Part shown: in pieces, positions 1-9,773 of the stretch
Layout: each line of letters opens with the position of its first letter
Position numbering within the stretch: position 1 is the first letter of the stretch
Origin: Zopfochytrium polystomum
Lineage: Eukaryota > Chytridiomycota > Chytridiomycetes > Chytridiales > Chytridiaceae
Direction: 5' to 3'
DNA: 64,000 nt
Assembly (NCBI GenBank): GCA_025765615.1
Contig: JAIVFJ010000080.1
Span: forward strand, 62,001 to 126,000
Program-made: the position numbers and the translations under genes
The notes under the pieces: model-generated
What the model saw: only the letters and a program-made list of their open reading frames with translations
Databases searched by the model: none
What the model was told of the DNA's origin: nothing

Positions 1-77
1 AAACACAAATACTTAACGACAATGACATGTTGAAAGCAATTGACAGGAAAAATACAGCAACTTGAAACCAAAAAAGA

Positions 78-839
78 AACAGACAAAATGATTGAATATG
101 CCAAAGGAATATGGTATAAAACTTCAAATGAATTTGAAAAAAATAAAGACTGTAAGAATTTAATTCCTTTCAAAAATGGAACATAAGATAAAGAAGAAAA
201 GGAATTTCGAAATTTCAGTAAAAGTGATTATGTTACAAAGTGCTTATCATATGATTTTAACGAACATGCAAATCCTCAAATAGCAAGGGATTTCATGGAA
301 GCTCTTTTACCAGACCCTGAACAAAGGGAATTTTTATTAAAAGAAATATCAGAAGTGATAAGTCCCTTTCGAAGTGTTTATATGTCATATGTTAAAGGTC
401 CTGGTGGTAAAAAGTTGATTGATTTATTAAAAACAATGTTTGGATTTCAAACTGTAGAATTAATTGCTGATAAAATAATATTAGAAGATAAAAACAAGAC
501 GAAACCTCATTTATACAGCTTGAAGAATGTTCGATTCGCATTTACAGAGTTGTCAAGTGAACATATGATTCTGAAACAATTATGGTGTGGTTTAAACATA
601 TTGCAAATGGTTTTGTGCCGGTAAGAAAGCGAGGAAAGTGGTCTGATGGTATAAAAACAAAAAAGAAACTGTTTATTTCATGCGAAGAATTACCAAGAGT
701 GTATCAATGGAGAGCTTTGAGATTTGACACTCAAGACTGTGACATAGTTGGAGACATTCGATCAGAATTTATGAAACTTATTATAGAGCACATTTTTAGA
801 AAACATAGTCCTCCAAGGTCCATACAGGTGATTGAATAA
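78..839 (+). pseudogene. D5-like SF3 helicase, copy A (broken)
   Basis: Remnant of a virus-type D5_N/superfamily 3 helicase, the replicative helicase half of NCLDV/virophage/PLV primase-helicases. The linker motif (IPFKNGT, then an in-frame stop at 184-186) is followed by SYDFNEH. A P-loop-like GPGGKKLIDLL lies near 400-430, and an acidic strand with TELSSE follows near 545-560. After a frameshift near 590-620 the sequence carries KLFISCEELP and WRALRF (about 668-720), which match the sensor/arginine-finger block of copy C. The C-terminal helix MKLIIEH also matches copies B and C. The P-loop lacks the usual Ser/Thr after GK. The N-terminus lies near or beyond the window edge. Base composition is far more AT-rich than the host genes. 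Family call is by motif order; exact viral lineage cannot be told. Copy A has no counterpart in the right arm, which stops at the copy B boundary. Confidence 0.68.
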
Positions 840-906
840 GAATATAAATGTCAGGAATGGGCAGCACCACCGAAGTTTTGTATAAAACAAGTATATCTAT
901 TTTTAT

Positions 907-2064
907 ATGGAATCCATTCTTGCTAATATAAATGAGTCCGACTTACTACACAGGCTAAACGGAAACGATCTTAGTGACATGTTAAAATGCTTCAAAGGAA
1001 AATGTGTATACACTTTTGAAAGTAATCAATGGTGGTATTTTGACGAGAATAAGCAATGTTGGACTCACGATGTCCTTTCATTAGAATCACAACTTTACTT
1101 GAGCTCCATTTTCCCAAATGTTTATAAATATTTAAAAGACAAATATCATCACAACAACGATATAGTCACCAAAATCGAAAAATTATTAAAACAATTAAAT
1201 AGAATTTCAATAAAAGGACTCTTGAAACAGGCTGTTTATACTTGGCACGATAAAGAGTTCTAAAAATTGATAGATTCCAACAAAAAAAAATTACTTTTAG
1301 AAATGGCACTTACGATTTAAGATATATGTCTTTAAAACCTGTCAGTAAAGATGATATGGTCTCAAAAGATTAAGTTATGATTTTGACGAAAATGTGAATT
1401 TAGACAGATTAGAAAAATTCTTGGAGGACATTGTCCCCGATTACGATATACGTGAATACTTGAAAAAATCCATGAGTAATGTCTTATATAACAAAAGAGA
1501 AAGCATTGTTTATTTAAGTGGACCTGGAGGTAAGAAACTTGTTGAATTAATGAGAAAAGCATTCGAACATTATTCTTATCAGTTAATCGGTTCAGAAATC
1601 ATAAAAGCTGATAAAAATTACCCTGGTCCCAATGAACATATGCATAATGTAAAAAGTAAGAAATTTGTTTACATGATGTCTCCCGACGAAATGAAAAGCT
1701 CAACCATTCAAAAATGGTTGAATAGAATCTGTGACAAATTTTATTCTGTCAGGAAAAATAGATGTCCATTTGAAACAATCTATGTTAATGCACAAGTGTT
1801 TGTGTTATGGGACGATTACCTGAATTCTATTTTAATAGACGTGCAAAGGCAATTCACTCTTTGAATTCTGAAATGCTTGATTCCGAATACTCTAAAAAAG
1901 CATAAATGAAAATGATGATTGAATACCACGACAAAGATATTAAAGCACCAGACTCAATCAAACAAGATTTGCCTCACAATAGACCTGATCCTGATCAAAA
2001 TGTACAGAGTAGTGTTAATAGAAGTGTTAATAGAAGTGTTAATAGAAGTGTAAGTAGAGTGTAA
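907..2064 (+). pseudogene. D5-like SF3 helicase, copy B (broken), with SVNR repeat tail
   Basis: Second D5_N/SF3 helicase remnant, same strand as copies A and C. The first piece (907-1263) carries a D5_N-like WWYFDENKQCW, matching EWYYFDKNCW of copy C. A second piece (about 1290-1864) carries FRNGTYDL, SYDFDENVN and the same aberrant P-loop as copy A (GPGGKKLVELM near 1520-1550). A further frame change near 1815 gives LPEFYFNRRAKAIH, the arginine-finger block. An in-frame TAA near 1903 precedes MKMMIEYHDKD, homologous to the C-terminal helix of copies A and C. The tail contains a Ser-Val-Asn-Arg tetrapeptide repeated from a 12-bp DNA repeat, ending at the TAA at 2062-2064. Neighbour 3' is the convergent small ORF at 2199-2459. 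It is clearly non-functional as read here. Confidence 0.7.
2008..2058 (+). repeat. 12-bp tandem repeat encoding SVNR
   Basis: About four copies of a 12-bp unit (agtgttaataga) at the 3' end of helicase copy B. The unit length is a multiple of three and is read as Ser-Val-Asn-Arg, so copy number changes would not alter the frame. The mirror copy is at about 47927-47977. Confidence 0.85.
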
Positions 2065-2198
2065 GACGTGTGCAAAACAACATGTACAAGAGATAGCAAG
2101 TCAAACGACAAAATGCTATTGATTATGTTAGTTAAAGTTCTTACAGTCTTTTATGGTCAGAAATATGAGAATTCTATTGGCAATTGTGACGATATTTG

Positions 2199-2459
2199 TC
2201 AATGGAATAAAAAAAGAAGTTGTGGTAGGCGCGGGTCAGGATACTGTTGTTGTTGTTGTTGTTGTTTCTTCCTCCTATAGTAATTGAAAGAATCTTGTTT
2301 AGCTCTTTCTGGATGGCAAATATTATAAAACAAACGTTTTACAGTAGTGGGATGGTCGGATTTTAGTTTGTTGAATTCATCATTTACAGCAAGATAAAGC
2401 CGTAGAAAGTCAGTTTTTGAGAGATGTTTTATTTGATCTTGTAAGGGAAACTGTGCCAT
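2199..2459 (-). CDS. small AT-rich ORF of unknown function, divergent from primase
   Basis: Uninterrupted 86-codon ORF with a real ATG (MAQFPLQDQIKHLSK...), read opposite to the primase-helicase that starts 90 bp away at 2550. The two would share one short AT-rich upstream region, as divergent viral gene pairs often do. I do not recognise the protein. It is charged, mostly helical in appearance, with no signal peptide or membrane segment. Near the C-terminus a CAA microsatellite (2245-2267) encodes a run of about seven glutamines, so the last 20 residues may be a fortuitous extension. It is the only ORF in the viral block that is not visibly broken. An identical copy lies at 47526-47786. Confidence 0.4.
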   Translation of the reverse strand: MAQFPLQDQIKHLSKTDFLRLYLAVNDEFNKLKSDHPTTVKRLFYNICHPERAKQDSFNYYRRKKQQQQQQQYPDPRLPQLLFLFH

Positions 2460-2549
2460 ATTATTACAATAAAAACAGAAGAAAATGTTTTCAATAAATA
2501 GCCGGTTTTAAAAATGAATTTGTTTTCTTGTAACTGTTATAAACGACAA

Positions 2550-4681
2550 TGGTTACTAAGACAATTTACAAGCAATTTGAAAGCATGGAAAAGTTTGGCT
2601 TGACTGAAATAAAAATAAAAGAAGATGGTCATAAAGAATACGATGATAATGAGCTAAAAAAATAAATAGATCCAAAAAATATTTTAAAAAAGATATTCAT
2701 AAAAACTTTGGTATTTTTTTGTGGAATTAAAAATAACATAGTTGGTGTTGACCTTGACAATAAAGACAAAGAGTTCAGTGCTAAAAATGGTTTGAAGAAC
2801 AGCTTGGTAAAATCGAAGAAATAAATACACTTGTCACCAAAACAATTAGAGGAGGCTATCACATTAATTTCAATTATGATGAAAGGTTCCCCAAATCAAA
2901 AGAAAATGCATCACTACACATTGACATTAAAGGTGAAACACAAATCATTTTGAGGGAAAAGGTTATAACATATATGTGAACAAAGAAATTAGAGCTGTGA
3001 CTGACACTGAACTTAGTAAATTAAAGGAAATATGGAATGCAGACAAAGTAAGCAAAAGAGATTCAGATACTATTTCTGAGGCTGGAACACTTGTAAATGA
3101 CGGTAATAGAATATACTTGGCAAGTGAAGAAGAAAATCACATTAAAGATCTGCTTGGAGAAAAGTTTGATATAGCTGAAGGTGACATTGAAAAAATGTTT
3201 TTGGATGAAAATAAGAATATTATTGTTATACCGACCAAAATCAAGAGATGCTTTTATTATAATAAATTAAATAAAGGAATATCAAAACCTTAAGATCACA
3301 GCAGTCAACATCAATTTTTTACATTAACAAAATCACACTTGAGAAGAAAATGTCATGACACTTCCTGTGAAAAAGAGGGAATGGAATATAGAGAAATAAA
3401 ATATGAGAATTTCACTGATGATGTGAAAACTATTATACAAAAACGACTTAAAACAGGATCAACAATGATCGATCCAGAAATAAGAGATTTGATAGAAAAT
3501 ATGACAGAGTATGAAAGTGCAGAGCTTGTAAAAAAATTTGTGAAAGATACTCATATAATGTCAGATGAATGGTACTACTTTGATAAAAATTGTTGGAAAA
3601 AAGATAAGAAAGGAAAGTCAATATGGAAAGAAATTGTAAGGACAAAAGGTATTTATGAAAGCATAAGAGATGAATGTGATGATTTAAATACACAAAAAAG
3701 AATACACAAAAAAGAATAAACAAAAAAATCAAACAATTGGAAACTTATAATCACAAGCGGCTATAAGAAAAATCTTGGAAAATTAATTAAATGATACAGA
3801 AGAAGCATTTTACAATAAGTTAAATAAGAATAAGAATCTAATACCATTCACAAATGGAACATACCACATTAAAGAAAAAGAATTCAGAAAATCTGTTAAA
3901 GAGGACTTTTACACTTTTACTTTAGGATATGATTACGATCCGAATATTGACACAAGCAAAGTGTGGAAATTTTTAGAAGAAGTGCTACCAACGAAAAGTG
4001 TGAGAGAATATATGATCAAAAGATTAAGTGATAGTTTTACAACTGATATTATGAATGACACAATGGTATTTATGATTGGATCTGAAGGATCAAATGGAAA
4101 AACACAGCTTATGGAATTGATGATGTATACGTTAGGTGAATTTGCAGATGGAACTGAATCAACCTTGATCACAAAACCAAATGGAGACCCAGGAGCTGCT
4201 ACATCTCATTTAGTGAAATTAAAGAACAAAACATTTGTTTATATGAGTGAAACTGGATCAAAGGATAAGATAAACCCACAAATTGTGAAAAAATAACAGG
4301 TAATGATAGAATGGGTGTAAGAGAGCTTTTTAAACCTCAAGAAACCATAAAAGTTGTAGCAAAACTATTCATGGCATGCAACACTTTACCTGAAGTACCA
4401 GCGGCAGCAAAAGCTATTTGGAGAAGAATAAATGTGATCAAGTTTCACAGTAAGTTTGTGGAAAACCCATCAGCACCAAATGAATATAAAGTAGATAAAA
4501 CTCTGAACAAAAAAATGGAACAAGATGTGTCCTGGAGACAAGGATTAATGAAAATATTAATTGATTATTTGTCAAGAGAGGTTCCAGCAAATCAATACCA
4601 AAAGGACTGTGATGAGTTTGGAACATGGATAGATAACAATATAGAAAGTTGTAATACTGATAATGATAGAATATTTTTCAA
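2550..4681 (+). pseudogene. AEP primase - D5_N - SF3 helicase, copy C (broken)
   Basis: The most complete virus-type primase-helicase. Order: start ATG at 2550; archaeo-eukaryotic primase signature IVGVDLDNKD near 2740-2770 (the D-x-D metal site); TIRGGYHINF near 2850; HIDIKGE near 2920; a likely zinc segment with CHDTSC near 3345-3365; D5_N with EWYYFDKNCW near 3570; linker IPFTNGTYHIKEKEF near 3840-3880; canonical P-loop GSEGSNGKT near 4080-4100; FVYMSET (Walker B-like) near 4235; ITGNDR near 4290; ACNTLPEV and IWRRINVI near 4375-4435; and the C-terminal MKILIDYL. Reading-frame breaks occur near 2665, 2790, 2950, 3293, 3720 and 4290, several in A/T homopolymers. The 3' end is cut by a LINE at about 4682. 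Function if intact: primer synthesis and DNA unwinding in viral replication. Confidence 0.8.
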
Positions 4682-7012
4682 ATCTTCCCCATACCCAAGA
4701 AAGCGCGTGGGGTGGTGACATCACTAACCTCCATCCAATCAGCCTCTGCGAGCTTGCTGCCAAAGTTGTTCAATCCATCCGTCTTTCTTGTATCTCTTCC
4801 ATCCTCTCTTCTCACAATGTACTCCTTCGTCACAACTTCTCTGCCCTACCTGGCTCTTCTCCTGACCCGCCTCTCCACCTTGTACACTACGCCCTTGACC
4901 TTGCCCATTCCACTAAGCAGTCCTTGTACCTTCTCCTCAACGACATTAAGAAAGCTTTTGACAGCGCCCCTGTTGCTGGCCTCATTGCCTCCTGGGAACG
5001 TATTCACCTCCCCTCTTCATTTTCGTTCCTCTGTCATCACAGCTTTTGGCCCATCCCCTTCCTTCCCCATTGGCACTATGATTCAGCAAGGCTCCCTTGA
5101 GGGACCCCTTGATTGGCGTATCTTTTGGGACCCTGTTCTTTGCGTTCTTGATTGTTGTACCACTGGTTTCATTTTCTCAGTTCCCACCTCTCGTAACTTC
5201 CCTGTCCAATTCTTCAACCCCCCATCCCCTGTCTCTGTTACTGGCTTTGCCGTTGTCGACGACACCAACACCCTCTCCAGCACCTTGGAGGATCTGCAGC
5301 TTCAGGCTGACCTCCTCTTTGAGTACCAGTCACATAACGACATCCAGTCCAAAACCAAGAAAATCTTCATCTCCGCCGTCAACACCCCGCGATCAGCACC
5401 TACCACCATCAACTGGGGCACCACAGTCCTTCCCATCCACCCCCCAAACACCACCTTTCGACACCTAGGCAACTACTTCACAGCAGACGGTATGAGCTCA
5501 GCAGCACCGCAGCAAATCCTTTCCACCACCACCAATTTCCTCGACATTATCAAACACAAAAAGATGGGTGACAAAATTGCTTCTTACCTCATCCGTAACG
5601 TTCTCCTCCCATGTGTCTGCTTTCTGTGGAAAACTGCCATTCTCCCCTGTACTTTCCTCAACAACCTCACCACACTCTGTCGCAAAACCTTCAAACGCCT
5701 GGTTGGCTACTGCACCTCTTTTCCCAATGCCCTCCTCCATCACCCCATGACCCATAACTTCCCTGACTTTTACAATGAATACGGCCCTGACATGATTGTT
5801 GACCTCAACTCTCGCTTGAACTCCCCCTCTCTCATTGGCCACATAAGCCGTATCATGATGCACCGCCTCCAACTTGACCTGGCCTCTGGAGCTCCAGTTT
5901 TCTCACATCCCTTACCCTTGTCCCAGCCAAAAAAACACTTCACCAAGTCTCTCATTCCCCTCCTTTTTAACCAACAAACATCCTTCCAATACTCTGGTCC
6001 ACCCCTATTTTCTGTTCACGCTCACTCCTTCAACTCATTAGTTCCTTGGCACATTTTTCTCAAAGTGCTTCCCACTCTCCGTTCACACTCAGTCTTCTTT
6101 TTTGAACAACTTTTTGACCTCCACTTCACCAGTCCTTCTTACAAAGACACCTCTCTCCCTGACAAACTCTGTGAAGTGTACCACATCATCAAGACCTTTA
6201 TTTTTGCTGCTCCCACCTTTGGCTCTCCAGTCGTTTACCACAGCCCTCCTGATGGTCCTCTTTACAATCCCTTTTAACCATCTTCCTTGGATCCCCTTCA
6301 CCATCCCCCCCTTGCTCGTGGCAGTTTTTTCCGTCTGATGACCCCACCACAAGTGGAATTCTTCCCCATTGTTAACTGGACTCACACACTCCCAAACCCC
6401 CAACTCCTTTCTCATCACTACTCCAGGCTCCCTGAACGCCTTCACCCTTCCTCCCACAATTTCCACTTGGTTCAATGCCTTGGCTGCCCCATTGGCCTCC
6501 CCCCATTCTCTTACCCCTGCAGCAAGCACATCTCTCCCTACAATCCAACTTCCCTTGCACACTCCACCTACACAGTCCCCATCAGCAGCCGCACAACTGC
6601 TACTGCAACTCGACCCTCCCAGTCCATCTTCTTTGTTAACTCGCCTTCCCCCACCACCATTTTCTCACCCACACCTTTCCCACTCCTCACCTCCCGCCAC
6701 TCCACTTTCAATCCAGCTCCCTTCACGAATCCCTGCTTTCAACCAATGGACGTGCCCCTCCTCCCTGCTGACCTTGCTCATACCCACCCATCCTTGACCT
6801 TTGACACTGATGGCTCCCTTCGTGAGGAGGGCTTCATGGCTGGCTCTGTTGTTTGCCTTGAGCTTAACTTTGAATTTTCTTTTGCCCTCGCTCCACTCTC
6901 TGCCTCTTCCACAACTGCTGAAATTGCTGCTCTCCTTGCTGCCCTCACCATCACTGCAAAGCTTTCCCTGCCCCTCACTTTTCGACTTGACAATCTTGGA
7001 GTGGTTCAATGC
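4682..7012 (+). mobile_element. 5'-truncated LINE (RT and RNase H), left copy
   Basis: Non-LTR retrotransposon with no 5' part. It begins inside ORF2 with IFPIPKKARG, the usual opening of the LINE reverse transcriptase, followed in a second frame by NLHPISLCELAAKVV and LLNDIKKAFD (RT motif A). The catalytic region reads GFAVVDDTNT, where most LINEs have YADD. The RNase H domain follows at about 6795-7000 with FDTDGS, TTAEIAAL and RLDN. A longer frame spans 4712-6277, but the coding order switches frames at least twice. Compared with the right copy, 32 bp are missing near 5020. RT plus RNase H plus the zinc motif seen in the right copy suggest the Tad1/I-like LINE groups. It sits directly against helicase copy C with no recognisable 5' UTR. 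Confidence 0.75.
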
Positions 7013-7462
7013 TGTTACATGCTCTGCAACGCTGCTGCAGCGAAAAACAACCGCCAAAACAGCTTCCCCAGTGTTACAAATGCTGTAGACGTGGTGGAAT
7101 GGTGGGGGGACAAAAACTGAGTGAGTTGGTAGTGTCGTGGCATGTGGCACTGCCCCTGTTTGCTCGTTCTGTGCGCTTTTCAAGTGTGTTGCTGCGTTCT
7201 GCACGTTGTTTATACTCCAGATGATTGGGATGGGTCACAATTTTGTACGAAAAGAATGACAGCTGCTGTTTGCGGATGGTGGTGAACTACTCTGGTGGAC
7301 TACTCTCTTGTGATGGTGAAGCTGAGATGGAAGACTATTGCACAATGTGTGCTGTTTGGCTTTGCACAAATTGTGACAAAGACTGTCAGGAACATGGCAG
7401 GAGAGGGCAAGGCAGACAAGGAACTGAGAGGAGTGATGATTGTATTGGAAACAATAATTCAC
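7013..7462 (-). repeat. chimeric LTR segment replacing part of the LINE
   Basis: 450 bp that interrupt the LINE. The sequence is the reverse complement of 40178-40627, which itself joins the end of a chromovirus LTR to a Copia LTR and leader. Relative to the right LINE copy, about 220 bp of RNase H sequence (around 42728-42950) are absent here, so this is a replacement, not a clean insertion with target duplication. Confidence 0.7.
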
Positions 7463-7630
7463 TTGAGCTGGCATCATCTGTACCCTCAACTTCCGACCCA
7501 ACTTTGTTACCAATCCTCTCACAACAGATCCTCCCAGCCACCGCCTTCATCTCAAATACCCCCATCTTGGGCCAACTGTGATGACAACTGCAACTCCTCA
7601 CAGGTCTCTCTCACCATTTTGCACTTCTGA
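7463..7630 (+). mobile_element. LINE fragment, continuation of left copy
   Basis: The LINE resumes with gctggcatcatctgtaccc and runs to cacttctgaac, matching the right copy at about 42557-42726. It then stops abruptly against Copia gag sequence. The C-terminal zinc motif and 3' end of the LINE are missing in this arm. Confidence 0.7.
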
Positions 7631-7945
7631 ACGGAGCAATCTTTCTTGAAGTGGCCAACTTCACCACACTCGAAGCACTTAAGCTCTTTTGTGTCCGGCA
7701 ACTTTGAGCGCATGTTTCATTTTGCATGTCTTGGCTTCCTTGCCCTTTGAGTAAGAGCCGTTGCTGGACCCTGTACCACTCAACTTGGCAATCGCACGTG
7801 CAGCCACATGAGTCTCGACCTTCTTCTTGACCTTCTCCTGCATGACCTGCTGGTATGCAATATTCGACTTCCCAATCTCAGCTACAAGGGTATCAGCATC
7901 TGAGATATCACCCAAGCGCAACCTTACAAGCAAATGAAAAAACTT
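7631..7945 (-). pseudogene. Copia-type gag fragment with CCHC zinc knuckle
   Basis: On the minus strand a helical stretch (LVAEIGKSNIAYQQ, then EKVKKKVETHVAARA) is followed by a Gly/Ser-rich linker and, after a frameshift, KCFECGEVGHFKKDC. That is a CX2CX4HX4C nucleocapsid zinc knuckle (near 7640-7690). The upstream part is cut by a chromovirus LTR at 7946. No protease, integrase or RT follows; the fragment abuts the LINE at 7630. Confidence 0.65.
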
Positions 7946-8148
7946 GTTATGAATCACCCTTTGGAACCTTCTGGAACCTTCTAGAGCATTCCTTCCTGGA
8001 ACCTTCTTTGCTTTCCTGACTTGTCTTGTTGTTGTCATTGGTATCATTGGTATCATTGGTATCATTGTATTTGTATTACCAAATGTTCTTTTTGGAGCTT
8101 TCTTTGAGTCTTGACAAGGAAGACTCTCAAAAGGTATAAAAGGGGGTG
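7946..8148 (+). repeat. chromovirus-type LTR, U3 part
   Basis: Starts TGTTATGAATCACCC and includes a TATA box (tataaaag, 8135-8142), like the LTR at 39949-40256. It carries a small array of ggtatcatt units (about 8040-8066). Confidence 0.7.
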
Positions 8149-8240
8149 GGGTGTCAGGAACATGGCAGGACAGGACAAGGCAGACAAGGAACAGAGAGGA
8201 GTGATGATTGTATTGGAAACAATAATTCACCTGAGGGATG
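8149..8240 (-). repeat. inverted R/U5 end of the same LTR
   Basis: The expected R/U5 sequence is present but in reverse orientation (gtgtcaggaacatggcagg ... aacaataattcac equals the reverse complement of about 40170-40256). The LTR was therefore rearranged by a local inversion or rejoined fragments. Confidence 0.65.
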
Positions 8241-8926
8241 ACAAAACTGAAACGTGCAAGACACAGTCTTCTGCACTAGAATCGCTGCTGGCCAGCACAT
8301 GGCCACACCCCTTCCGCTCGCAATAAAAATGCTTGCCATAACGAAGGTTGAATTTTTCCAGATTCCAACCCATTCCTCAACTTCTGAGGGAGTCGATGTC
8401 TTCATATGGTAGGTTTCCATCAACAATTTGATTGTCTCATCTGATAAATGTTCTCTGAATTAGAGCAGCACACTTCAAACCACTTTACTCGGTTGGCAGC
8501 ATGCGAAGCCGAGGGTTCTCCAACATAAACATGACATCACCCTCATGTATACACTCGTCGAATATACCAACCGCCTTCTGGTGGTTGGACAACTCTGTCC
8601 GCCAGATAGACCACTGTTTCCCAAGATCTGCGGTAGCAGTCTTTCTTTGAGTATTGCACAACAAAATGCGCTGGTCCTCAATCTCACGCGACAGTGCCTG
8701 ATAATTCCCGGGACGATGCAATTCATCCGAGATGTCCAACGGTCCTAGAGCAACGTACTCGTCTGGCTCAAAACTCTTCACGCCGATGAACCTGGCAAAT
8801 CTGCCATCCCGAAATAATCTCAAATTCTCTTGAAATGCTCATCCACGGCGCCCCGCGTCCAGCCGCTAAAGCGGCCTGGGTAGCGTTCAACAGCCTTATC
8901 GTCTGCACCTGCTGACGTGCTCATCG
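8241..8926 (-). pseudogene. unidentified ORF(s), frame-broken
   Basis: I do not recognise this gene. An ATG at 8926 opens a GC-rich, host-like frame (MSTSAGADDKAVERYPGRF) that needs a one-base shift near 8830 to join a 112-codon frame ending at 8485 (about FIGVKSFEPDEYVALG to PRLRMLPTE). Further 3' a different frame (8241-8440) carries ETYHMKTSTPSEVEEW and, in an overlapping frame, HFYCERKGCGHVLASSD, which looks like a Cys/His metal site. The stretch could be one decayed gene, or a host gene followed by the N-terminal part of the gag at 7631-7945. No signal peptide or membrane segment is visible. Confidence 0.3.
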
Positions 8927-9773
8927 CAACGTAAAAGCCTTGTGCAAAAAACTACGCGTAAACAAGAAGAATTTCCCCTCTCGCTCAACCCGAGCAAGAG
9001 AAAATGTGAGTGCAACGACTTGCTAACACGTTCCTCACCTGAATCCAGAAGACGTAGGATTATAAGCTCCTCACTTCCCCTGAGCTCGGGAAGCGAAGTA
9101 TGAGCGTGGGGCACACTGGGAGACACCGAGTAACAACATAAATCGAGGCACAACTCGCCTTCGACCAAAGATTTTTGTTGACTGTAACCTTCATTACACC
9201 GCTGTATGGATCTGATTGGCATAAAAAAAAATACAGCACAAAGCACTTCGGCTGGGCTTTCAAATGATGTGCGTTGCAGGTGAATTCGGATATAACTGCA
9301 TGAACACCGATGCCCAGCAGCAAAAACTTGGTAAAAATCTATTTATTTAGGATGTCTGGGTTGAAAGGGTTAACGCATTATCGTATTTTTCTTGTATATT
9401 TTTCTGGCGCTATCTCCGGCGAGCACAAGGCACGACCTCGAGACGAGCTGGCTCAGCACGCAAAGTAGCACAAAAAAACAAAAGAGCAGGTGAAATAAGA
9501 ATCAAAAAAATAAAAAAACAAAAAAAAAAAAAAATTGACTGCGTGGTAAATCGAACAAGCGTTTGTTGGACAAGAAATGAAGAACAAAATAAAAATGCAG
9601 AAGGCGTTAGCTGCGAATTTCGAGGTGCGGGCGTCACACTCGTAACTGCACAAGATTTGGGGAGCGAGGGGCTGCACGACGGTGCAGTGCGAGTCGAGAA
9701 TTCAACACTACACTCCTACTGCAGAGTGTGGGAATAACAAACACAAGCAAATGACAACTCAGCAGGCGATCGC
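8927..9773. other. intergenic, A/T-rich tracts
   Basis: No gene supported. Contains an A-rich tract (about 9500-9533). Being downstream of the minus-strand transposase-like gene, it probably includes its 3' UTR. Confidence 0.5.

Noticed and set aside
5083..7204. Several long minus-strand frames over the LINE
   Set aside because: They are antisense shadows of RT/RNase H coding sequence with GC-rich third positions.
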